From Cobetia crustatorum (GTDB taxonomy: Bacteria; Pseudomonadota; Gammaproteobacteria; Pseudomonadales; Halomonadaceae): 56,360 nt of DNA. Location of the stretch: NCBI RefSeq assembly GCF_000591415.1, contig NZ_JEMF01000081.1, positions 1-56,360 on the forward strand, in the 5' to 3' direction. A program made the translations under genes and the position numbers. Positions 26,880 through 34,883 of the stretch are shown in pieces (position 1 is the stretch's first letter; every line of letters starts with the position of its first letter). A model generated the notes under the pieces. The model had not been told where the DNA came from. It saw nothing but the letters and a program-made list of their open reading frames with translations, and searched no databases.

Positions 26880-29059
26880 TCAGTGTGCTAACGCTTCCTG
26901 ACGACTGCTCTGGCGAACACTATACGTCAGCACCAGCAGAAAGACGGCCAATCCGCCCAGATCCACTGCCAGCATGCCATGCGGCCACAGCATCAGCGCA
27001 CCCAGCGGGAACATGGCCAGACGCAGCCACCACGGTAGCTCGTGCTCAAGATAGCCTTCCATGCCCGCCACGATAGCGTAGATACCGAACAGCGCGAACA
27101 CGAAGACCGTCAGCATCTCACCGATGTCTCCTGAAATCAGCGGGCTCCAGGCGAACAACAGCGGCACGATATACAGCCCCTTGGCGATCTTCCAGGCGGT
27201 CAGCCCCGTCTTCATCGGTGGCGTCCCGGCAATGGCGGCAGCAGCGAAGGCGGTCAAACATACCGGCGGCGTTACGTTGGAATCCTGCGACAGCCAGAAG
27301 ATGATCATGTGGGCACTCACCAGCGCCATGGTCAGCGCATGCGGCGACAACGCCTGCTCATACAGCTGGCTCTGGAAGGTATCCGGCACCAGTGCCAACA
27401 GCTCGCGGGCAGCATCCATGCTCATCGGTGCGCCCAACAGATCCAGCTTGTCAGGGGCTGCCAGCATGAAGATGGCCTTGGCCTGCTCCGGCAGATTCCC
27501 CGCCGCCAGCAAATCCACCAGCTGAGAGTGAGCAATCAGATTATAGAGTGCCGGTGCAGACAAGGTGCCCAGTACGATGTACGAGGCCGTTACCGGCAGA
27601 CCCATACCTAGAATCAGCGAGGCTAGCGCGACCAGCGCGATGGTAATCAACAGGCTACCACCTGCCCAATCAGTGATCATCAATGAGAAGGTGTTGCCGA
27701 TACCAGTGGTTGAAACGACATTGACGATCAGTCCGACCGTGATCAATAGAATCGCCGTGGTGGTCATGTTGCGCACCCCCGACAGCATGGCTTCCACAAT
27801 ATCCCCAAGCTTCATCGGATTCTTCGACAACCACGACGCGGCGATGACGGAGAGAATCGCGATACCAGCGGCATAGGTCGGCGTGAAGCCGTAGATCAGC
27901 GCACCGACCAATACGATCAGCGGTGCCAGATAGTGCCAGCCATCCTTGAGCACGTCCTTGAGACGCGGGCCCTGCGGGTCATCCAGCGCCGTCGCATCGG
28001 AGCGCTTGGCTTCGATACGCACGAACATGGCGACTGACAGGAAGTAGAGCAGTGCCGGCAGTGCAGCCACACCAACGATAGTCAGGTATGGCACTTGAGT
28101 GTAGGACGCATGATGAAGGCACCTGCGCCCATTACCGGCGGCATCAACTGGCCACCGGTCGAGGCCGCAGCCTCTACCCCCGCCGCAAAGCGTGCAGGGA
28201 AGCCAGCACGCCGCATCAGCGGGATCGTGATCACGCCAGTGGAAACGGTATTGGCCACACTGGAGCCAGACACCGACCCCATCAGGCCGGAGGCGAACAC
28301 GGCCACAAAGCCCGGCCCACCCTTGAAGCGGCCAGCAGCACAGCGCGCCAGATCAATGATGAAGTCGCCCGCTCCTGATTTGACGAGGAAGGCACCGAAC
28401 AGAATGAACATGAATACGTAGGACCAGGAGATGCGCGCAATCGAGCCCAGCATCCCTTCGCCGCCGATGAAGCTTCTGAACAGCACCGTTTCCCAGGTCA
28501 GGCCCGGGAAGTTGAACACGCCACCGACATACTTGCCCCACCACGCCACGTAGGTCAGCGCGATCAGGCACAGCACCGGAATGAACCATCCCGTGGTACG
28601 GCGCGCAAACTCAAGAATCAGCCCCACTGCAGCAATGGAGACCACCCAATCCGCAGTGGAGAACACTACACCGCGATCATAGAGCGCATCTTCAAAGCCG
28701 ATCAGATACAGCCCACACCCCAATGCCGCCAGCCCGAGCATGATATCCACACCCAGTACCCAGCGCTTGGCACCGTCACTGGCCGGCGTGATCATCGGGA
28801 TGGTCAATGCGCACAGCAGACCAAACAGGCCGAAGTGCAGCGCACTCACCCATAGTTCCGACAGGGTCGAGAGCGTATTGAAATACAGGTGTGCGAAGCA
28901 GATGACGATGGAGAGTACGAAGACGGCACGCCCTAACCAGGGCAAATCCATACGCCACGGGGCGGCTTCAGCGGATTCGTCACGCACATCGGAGAGATCC
29001 GGTGTGTCGGACGTGGTGTCAGAAGGGTGGGAAGGCTCTGGCGAGCGAGAATCATGCAT
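26880..29059 (-). pseudogene. Fused TRAP transporter permease (4TM/12TM) with apparent frameshift
   Basis: The N-terminal part (from the ATG at 29059, GAGG upstream) carries the small-subunit helices and the start of the large subunit up to GGQLMPPVMGAGAFIM, then goes out of frame. The remainder continues in the next frame as PYLTIVGVAALPALLY to a stop at 26880. Restoring one base near 28109 (ATGCGTCC to ATGGCGTCC on the coding strand) gives the expected GAFIMASYTQVPYLTIVGV and one 726-residue protein. It partners the TAXI-type binding protein just upstream in a Na+-driven organic acid uptake system. Either a sequencing undercall or a recent inactivation. Confidence 0.9.
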
Positions 29060-29236
29060 GGCGGTGCCTCGGGACAGGGTCAGGCAGCGAAGGCGTAAGT
29101 ATCGATACAACGACGTACGCACAGGCTTGCGAAGGTAGAGCGGGTCTAGATGCTGATGCTTGAGCCTGGGCATCAGACTCGAATGCATTGCTCTGGCCTC
29201 AGGCCGGCAATGATTTATTGGAAAGCACTTATGCGA

Positions 29237-29277
29237 GGCAAGTGACGTATTGCCATCAATGCATGACGCCACTTGCC
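29237..29277. repeat. Hairpin between TAXI gene and TRAP permease
   Basis: GGCAAGTG and CACTTGCC pair across 25 bases, in the 312-base gap (29060-29371) after the binding-protein gene. With no T-run it is more likely an mRNA-stabilising or attenuating structure that keeps binding protein above permease. I see nothing else in the gap. Confidence 0.5.
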
Positions 29278-29371
29278 GGAATTCGAAGGGTCACTGCTCA
29301 GCCTCCATCGCAAATTCCAAGAACAGACGATGAAGGCAGGCCTTGAAGATAAAACAGACGTTACGCGAGAC

Positions 29372-30379
29372 TTATTCGGCGATCAGACGTTCCGGAATCT
29401 CGATGCCCTGCTCCTTGAAGTAACGTACAGCCCCCGGGTGCAGCGGCAGCGGCAGACCCGCGATGGCCTTGTCGATGGCCATGGCCTTGGTGGCCGGGTG
29501 GATGTTGTTCAGGAATGGCAGATTCTCGTACATCGTTTTGGTGATCTGATAAACATCTTCTTCAGAGACATCATCACGCACCACCAGGATATTCGGCTGG
29601 GCAATGGTGTTGATTGCCTTGGTCTGGCCCGGATAGGTGTCGGCAGCTATTTCGTAAGGTGTCCACAGCTCGAACTGAGAGTTGACCTTGGCCAGCTGCT
29701 CAGTAGTGAAGTCCAGCGTGGTGATTTCATCACCAAGATTGGCATAAGCGCGCGTCACGGCAGAGGCCGGTGCACCCGCGGGGATGTTCATGCCATCGAT
29801 GTTGCCGTTCTGCATGGCATCGGCGCTCGGGCCATAGCCCATGTAGGCCAGATTCATCTTGTCGGCATCGATTCCCAGCTGATCGAGAATGAAGCGGCCA
29901 GAACCCTCGGTACCGGAGTTTTTCTTGCCGATGGAGAAGCTCTTGCCATAGAAGTTGGTCATGTCATCGATCGTGCCGGACTTGGCCTCGTCGTTACGCA
30001 CCACGAAGTGCTCGACGTTCTGCCATAGCATCGAGATGCTGCGCAGATGCTTGTGGGCCTTGTTGACTGGCGGAGTGCCATTCCATGCCCAGGCGCCGTA
30101 AAGGCCCTGAATGATGCCGAACTGAGCCTGATCTTCTTCCATCAGCTTGAGGTTCTCGCCGGAGCCGGCAGATGAGATCGCGGACACGGAAATGCCAGCG
30201 GTCGGCTCAAGCTTGACCTTGATCAACGTGGACAGTGCCACCCCGACTGGATAGAAAGTACCGCCGGTCGTGGCAGTACCCATGATGTACTGGCCTTCCG
30301 CTTGAGCCATGGCACTGAGACCAAGAGAGGCTGCGATGGCGAGACCGAGACCGGCCTTGAGGAACTGGCGCTTTTGCAT
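29372..30379 (-). CDS. TAXI-family TRAP substrate-binding protein
   Basis: 335 residues with a signal peptide (MQKRQFLKAGLGLAIAASLG, cleavage near AMAQA). The mature start YIMGTATTGGTFYPVGVALS is diagnostic of TAXI-type periplasmic binding proteins, which serve TRAP transporters; the few characterised bind glutamate or other small acids. SIGKKNSGTEGSG is the second conserved loop. The ATG has AAGGAG eight bases upstream. It is the first gene of the set with the fused permease. Confidence 0.95.
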   Translation of the reverse strand: MQKRQFLKAGLGLAIAASLGLSAMAQAEGQYIMGTATTGGTFYPVGVALSTLIKVKLEPTAGISVSAISSAGSGENLKLMEEDQAQFGIIQGLYGAWAWNGTPPVNKAHKHLRSISMLWQNVEHFVVRNDEAKSGTIDDMTNFYGKSFSIGKKNSGTEGSGRFILDQLGIDADKMNLAYMGYGPSADAMQNGNIDGMNIPAGAPASAVTRAYANLGDEITTLDFTTEQLAKVNSQFELWTPYEIAADTYPGQTKAINTIAQPNILVVRDDVSEEDVYQITKTMYENLPFLNNIHPATKAMAIDKAIAGLPLPLHPGAVRYFKEQGIEIPERLIAE

Positions 30380-30793
30380 GGAATGACTCCTTGGCGAACC
30401 TGCCGGGACGCAGGTTTAGCATTTATTGTTGGAAGTTATGGTGCGAAATCGTTCTTGGAATACAGGACGGAGGCGGGCACCAGACTGAGCAAGTCTTCTG
30501 AGGTATCGGAATCGCGTGGTCACTCACGACAGCAACAATGGCGACAACTGCGAGATGGCGCTGCGGCAATGACTGTCGAACGCTGCGAGGCGTGTGCTCC
30601 GTCTCGATTGAAGACTAGCAAGTCATGGGCAAGTGCGGTATGTGGCGATGGGGGCATTGCGTCAGCGCTGAGCCGACGGAAGGGAATCATCAAAGTGGCA
30701 GGATTCTGCCGATCTGGTCACACTGGGGTCATTCGGGCACACCGCCTGCCGTTCGCCATACTGGCGCATTTATCATGCTTGCAAGGAGAGATG
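30380..30793. promoter_or_regulatory. TAXI / HIT gene intergenic region
   Basis: 414 bases, no convincing gene on either strand. It must hold the leftward promoter of the TAXI-TRAP set and the rightward promoter of the HIT gene; no clear element was recognised. Confidence 0.4.
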
Positions 30794-31222
30794 ATGAGCG
30801 ATTTTCACCTGCACACGCAGCTTGAGGCTGACACCCACTTCGTGGCCGATCTCGCCTTGTGTAGCGTGCGCCTGATGGACGATGCCCGCTATCCGTGGCT
30901 GATTCTGGTGCCGCGACGCGCCAATATCCGTGAGGTTTATGAGCTCGACAACTCCTCACAACATCAGCTGTGGCATGAAACTACCTTGCTGGGCGAGTTG
31001 TTGATGCTGGTCAGTGGCAGCGAAAAGCTCAACATCGGCACGCTGGGTAATGTCGTGTCGCAACTGCATGTGCACGTGATTGCCCGCAATAGCGACGACG
31101 CCACCTGGCCTGGGCCCGTGTGGGGTGTGGGCCGTGCCGAGACTTACGAAAGCGAAACACTCACCGTGCTGATCGACACGCTACGCATGAAGATTGCCGA
31201 GCTACCCAGCTACTCATTCTAG
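30794..31222 (+). CDS. HIT-domain protein (histidine triad)
   Basis: 142 residues. The triad motif is QLHVHVIAR (HxHxH variant, about residues 93-101), preceded by the nucleotide-binding region YPWLILVPRRANIREVYEL. Proteins of this type hydrolyse or transfer nucleotidyl groups; the substrate is unknown. Two adjacent ATGs could start it; the second is five bases from AAGGAG and is chosen. A strong hairpin separates it from the convergent zinc transport operon. Confidence 0.9.
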   Translation: MSDFHLHTQLEADTHFVADLALCSVRLMDDARYPWLILVPRRANIREVYELDNSSQHQLWHETTLLGELLMLVSGSEKLNIGTLGNVVSQLHVHVIARNSDDATWPGPVWGVGRAETYESETLTVLIDTLRMKIAELPSYSF

Positions 31223-31246
31223 CCACTGGCCATTTATTGCTGCTAG

Positions 31247-31286
31247 CCAACAGACACGGGGCCCATATGAGCCCCGTGTCTGTTGG
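31247..31286. terminator. 16-bp perfect hairpin between convergent genes
   Basis: CCAACAGACACGGGGC and GCCCCGTGTCTGTTGG form a perfect 16-bp stem with the loop CCATATGA. No T-run follows on either strand, so it could be a Rho-assisted terminator or mRNA 3'-end protector for the HIT and zevB messages. Confidence 0.65.
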
Positions 31287-31321
31287 TGAGAGTACCGCCT
31301 TCCTCTACCATCACTGCAGCA

Positions 31322-32593
31322 TCACTGGCTTGGTGACCGTGGCGGAGTCTCTTCCGAGAATGGCGAGCGCGCCTCTGGCACAGCGCCAGGGGCGAGTGAC
31401 TGCGGGGCACTGGGAGCCGATGCACTCGGGGCCGGACGCCCAAACGGTGAGGCACCACGGCCGGTCGGCGACTCCATGGCCTTGAGACTGCTGGCCACCA
31501 GCAAGGCGCCAAATACGCTGATGATGATGCCGCCGACCAACCCGATCAGCGCCGCCCAAGGCCAGTGACGCACGGAAACACGGCGGTTACTGCCCTCTTT
31601 GCCCAGGCGTGCGCCAGCCGCTACCAGCCGTCCGCTGGCCTTCATGAGCAGCGTTGCCATCGCGACGCTGCCCACCGTGAGCGCCGTACCCAGTGACATC
31701 GCCAGCACTGCCAGCACTCCACTGCCGACCATGCCCAGTGCCAGCGCTGCCAGCAGCACCAGAATCGCGCCGGAACACGGTCGCAGACCGATAGCCAGCA
31801 CCGCCATTCCCATGGTGCGCCAGTCACCGTTGGCCTGCTCTGCCGTCACGCCATGCGCATGCCCACAACCGCAGTCGTGATCATGGTCGTGGTCGTGGTC
31901 GTGGTCGTGCGAGTGGTGATGTGAGTGTTCGTGTGAATGGTCCTGTGAGTATTCATTCAAATGGTCGTGGCCATGCGCTGCTCCCTGCACAGATATCCGA
32001 GCGGCTCGCCATAATCCTCGTGCAGCACGCAGAATCAGCAATAGCCCCAGCAGCAATACGCCGACATGGCTGAGCAACGTGACCTTCTCGACCTGCCCGA
32101 GCACCTCACGTCCCGCCCAATCGAGCAAACCGGCTCCCAGCCCGACCAGCACCAACGCGCTGACGCCCTGCAACAATGCCGCCAACAACGATAGCCATAG
32201 CGCGCGACGGCGAGCCACCGGCTGACTGGCCAGCAACGTACTGATGACGACCTTGCCATGCCCTGGACCCGCGGCATGCAGCACACCATAGGTGAAGGAG
32301 AGGCCGATCAATGCCCAGGGCGTGCCCGGGTGGGCAGCCAGCTCACTCATGGCGCGGCCAAGCGCGCGCTGGAAGCGAGATTGCTCGGCAAAGATCCACC
32401 CCAGTGCCTCCCCCCAGCCCTGCACCAGACTCGGCCATACCAGCATGCCCAGTACGACCAGACCACACCCGATGGCCAGGACGCCCGCCCATTGACGGCC
32501 ACGAGCAGAGGCAGGCTTCATGAGGCTGTCGCGCATGCCCTTGAGACTTTTGACATCCTGCAGTCCACTGGAATCTTCTTGCTCACGACTCAT
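31322..32593 (-). CDS. zevB: NicO/RcnA-like permease, probable zinc importer (ZevB-like)
   Basis: 423 residues with about seven helices. Family motifs are TYGVLHAAGPGHGK (HxxxPGHGK type) and GLRPCSGAI. A cytoplasmic loop (about residues 210-245) is a run of His-Asp pairs, encoded by a (GGTCGT)n-like tract at 31884-31909, that could bind metal. It overlaps the DUF1007 gene by ATGA, and GAGG stands eight bases upstream. In Haemophilus influenzae the equivalent pair, ZevA (DUF1007) and ZevB, serves zinc acquisition. Nickel/cobalt transport is the default family alternative, but the Zur-like site favours zinc. The Pro/Ser-rich C-terminal 50 residues are unusual. Confidence 0.82.
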   Translation of the reverse strand: MSREQEDSSGLQDVKSLKGMRDSLMKPASARGRQWAGVLAIGCGLVVLGMLVWPSLVQGWGEALGWIFAEQSRFQRALGRAMSELAAHPGTPWALIGLSFTYGVLHAAGPGHGKVVISTLLASQPVARRRALWLSLLAALLQGVSALVLVGLGAGLLDWAGREVLGQVEKVTLLSHVGVLLLGLLLILRAARGLWRAARISVQGAAHGHDHLNEYSQDHSHEHSHHHSHDHDHDHDHDHDCGCGHAHGVTAEQANGDWRTMGMAVLAIGLRPCSGAILVLLAALALGMVGSGVLAVLAMSLGTALTVGSVAMATLLMKASGRLVAAGARLGKEGSNRRVSVRHWPWAALIGLVGGIIISVFGALLVASSLKAMESPTGRGASPFGRPAPSASAPSAPQSLAPGAVPEARSPFSEETPPRSPSQ

Positions 32594-33294
32594 TGAGCGG
32601 CCTCACAGCGCACGCTGCCGATTTCGGCGAAGTATTGACCCAGATCCATCGGTGCCGTGGCATTGATGTCCAGCATCGATGCCTCGGCGACCTTTTCGGG
32701 GTCAGGGTCCGCGGGCTGGATACCCGGCGTGCAGCTCAATGGCGAGGTCTGCGATTCCAGCCCACTGACGACCAACCCCTCTTTGACGGCAATGGCATCC
32801 GGGTCGTGCAGAATCTCGATGTAATAAGTGGGGTCGTAGATACGATAGCTGAGCGTATGCCCTGCCATGGGGACCGGCTTGGCCAGCGGCAACTCCATCT
32901 GGAAGGCGACCCGCTCGCCCTTGAGCCAGGTGGTCTGGTTCTTCGCCTTACCCAACGCGACCGGTGCGTCATCCAGAGTGACATGGGTGTAATACTCAAA
33001 TTGCGAGAGATTGGCGAGAATCTCGTTGCCCAGGGCATCGAGACGCTGCTCCATGCTGCTGTCGTCCTCAAGCGCCGCCAGCTCCTGACGCAACGTCAGG
33101 CTATAGAAGGGATCAAGCAACCAGTACTGACGCAGTGCGACTGCTCGCCCTTGGTCATCGAGACGCAAGGTGACGCGTAAATCGACCCAGCCATGAGGGT
33201 GCGCAGCCGCCGGCTGACTCACACTCAGCAGAGACATCGTCAACAAGGGCAATAACAACGCCATGCAGGCGTTGCGATAAGCGGCAACAGACAT
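32590..33294 (-). CDS. zevA: DUF1007 periplasmic protein, probable zinc-binding ZevA
   Basis: 234 residues with a signal peptide (MALLLPLLTMSLLSVSQPAA-AHPHG). The mature start HPHGWVDLRV and YWLLDPFYSLTLRQEL are typical of DUF1007; LSYRIYDPTYYIEI and a Cys pair (SCTP, VRCEA) follow. The N-terminal HPH is a plausible metal site. GGAG lies eight bases before the ATG. It is the first gene of a two-gene unit with zevB (ATGA overlap). A known role is zinc acquisition in Haemophilus; transfer to this organism is inference. Confidence 0.82.
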   Translation of the reverse strand: MSVAAYRNACMALLLPLLTMSLLSVSQPAAAHPHGWVDLRVTLRLDDQGRAVALRQYWLLDPFYSLTLRQELAALEDDSSMEQRLDALGNEILANLSQFEYYTHVTLDDAPVALGKAKNQTTWLKGERVAFQMELPLAKPVPMAGHTLSYRIYDPTYYIEILHDPDAIAVKEGLVVSGLESQTSPLSCTPGIQPADPDPEKVAEASMLDINATAPMDLGQYFAEIGSVRCEAAQ

Positions 33295-33402
33295 CGAAAG
33301 ACTCCGAACAAGGCGGATGAAAGGATTCAGGCAAGATGAATGGGCGAAAAGATGTCACACCCGACGATAATGGCTTGCAAAAACTGATGACTCGCACAAA
33401 AC

Positions 33403-33415
33403 GTTACCTTATAAC
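33403..33415 (-). promoter_or_regulatory. Candidate Zur box upstream of zevAB
   Basis: On the minus strand GTTATAAGGTAAC matches the gammaproteobacterial Zur core GTTATAnTATAAC at 10 of 12 defined positions and lies about 110 bases before the zevA start. It would allow repression by zinc-loaded Zur. Confidence 0.5.
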
Positions 33416-33428
33416 ACCAGCAGATGCA

Positions 33429-34883
33429 TCACTCTCCAGACTCGTCACCGCCCTGGCGGAAGCTGTCACGACGCAGCCCATACTTGTGCATCTTGAGGTT
33501 CAGCGTGCGACGCGGCAGCGCCAACTCATCAAGCACTCGTGCAATATTGCCGCGCGCACGCTGCAGAGACGCGCGAATGAGAGTTGCCTCGAAGAGCGCC
33601 ACCTGCGCTGCAAGCCCTGTAGAGTGATTGCCCTCGTCCTGCTTCCCTTCACCGTCCACCGGGGCCGGTTCAGTCTCTCCCAGCACGACTCTCTGACTAG
33701 CCAGTTGACGTAACTGCCATAGATTACCGGGCCAATCGGCCGCCATCAGCGCCGCAAGCTCACCGGTGCCAAATGATACCTCTGCCACCTGATGCACCTC
33801 CGCCGCCTGGCGGCTGAAGTGCGCCATCAATAACGGGATATCTTCTCGGCGCTCACGTAACGCAGGGGTGCTCAGTTCTATCTCGGCCAAGGCATGACCC
33901 AGCGTCAGGCTCAGTGCGCCGCCGGCTATCAGCTCATGCGGGCTTTTCATCGCGCTGCACACTAACCGTGGTGATTGACGCCCTGCATGTGACTGGCTCA
34001 CCAACCAACCGTCTAACCACTGCCATTGTTCGGCGCTCAGGCCACTCACTTCATGCAACAGCAATGTCGTCGCGCCAGGCGCTGCCGCCAGTGCATCAGC
34101 CATAGCTTCGGCCAATGCGCCCGCTCCGCGCGCATCACCGGTCAACGGACGGCACTCGACTCTCGCCAATAGTGCATGTGCTGCCATCACTGCATCGCTA
34201 CGCGCAGATGCTGTCTGTGGTGCAGCATGCTCAGCAAGGGCGAGCGCAGTTGCGGTACGCCCACTGCCCGGCTCACCCGTGATCCAGAGGCGTGCCGGAT
34301 GTCCGCGTAATTCCAATAGCTGTTCACGTAGCTGACGTACCTTCGGACTTTCGCCGCGCAACAAACCGCTTAGGCCACGTACGCTCAGTCGGCGGCGCAA
34401 ACGCTGGTTCTCATCACTCAGTCGCCGACCGGCCAATGCTTGACGCAGTTTCAGTTCAAGCGCCTCCGGGTCGAATGGCTTCTCGATGAAATCACGGGCA
34501 CCACCCTGCATCGCCGCGACTGCCGTGGCGACATCGCCATGGCCCGTCATCATCAGCACCGGCAATTCCGGAGCGGCGAGCGCAAGCCGAGCCAGTAGCG
34601 TCATGCCATCCATGCCTGGCATGCGAATATCGCTGATCACCACGCTGACGGGTTCTCCGCTGGCTAGTGCTTCCAACAGTGCTTCGCCACGACTGAAGCA
34701 ACGCAACGTCAGCTCAGCCAACTCGAGCCACTGAGCCAGCGACTCGCGGACGGCAGGGTCATCATCGACCAACCAGATTGGCGCCTCACGTGTCAGTTCC
34801 CGGTCATGCGTCAGACGTTGCTCTGCTACAGAAAGGTGTTCGATAAGCAGTCCGTCCGCAGAGTCGTCAGAGAGGTCATTCAT
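33429..34883 (-). CDS. dctD: DctD-like response regulator with decayed AAA+ domain
   Basis: 484 residues. Receiver domain (about 35-150) with phospho-acceptor Asp85 in VVISDIRMPGMDG, central AAA+-like domain (about 175-400), Fis-type helix-turn-helix (about 440-475, ALPRRTLNLKMHKYGL). The ATPase core is degenerate: the Walker A reads GEPGSGRT (Lys replaced by Arg), Walker B reads TLLLHE (Asp replaced by His), the GAFTGA sigma-54 contact loop is absent, and the arginine-finger region FRxDLYYRL is not recognisable. The dctB stop overlaps its ATG by four bases. Domain order still fits a C4-dicarboxylate regulator. Confidence 0.85.
   Translation of the reverse strand: MNDLSDDSADGLLIEHLSVAEQRLTHDRELTREAPIWLVDDDPAVRESLAQWLELAELTLRCFSRGEALLEALASGEPVSVVISDIRMPGMDGMTLLARLALAAPELPVLMMTGHGDVATAVAAMQGGARDFIEKPFDPEALELKLRQALAGRRLSDENQRLRRRLSVRGLSGLLRGESPKVRQLREQLLELRGHPARLWITGEPGSGRTATALALAEHAAPQTASARSDAVMAAHALLARVECRPLTGDARGAGALAEAMADALAAAPGATTLLLHEVSGLSAEQWQWLDGWLVSQSHAGRQSPRLVCSAMKSPHELIAGGALSLTLGHALAEIELSTPALRERREDIPLLMAHFSRQAAEVHQVAEVSFGTGELAALMAADWPGNLWQLRQLASQRVVLGETEPAPVDGEGKQDEGNHSTGLAAQVALFEATLIRASLQRARGNIARVLDELALPRRTLNLKMHKYGLRRDSFRQGGDESGE

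Noticed and set aside
26880-28094. A stand-alone TRAP large permease gene starting at GTG
   Set aside because: The sequence continues the interrupted upstream protein in the next frame and starts in mid-helix.
31322-32593. RcnA nickel/cobalt efflux
   Set aside because: The family fits, but partner DUF1007, the His-rich loop and the Zur-like site favour a ZevB-type zinc importer; not excluded.
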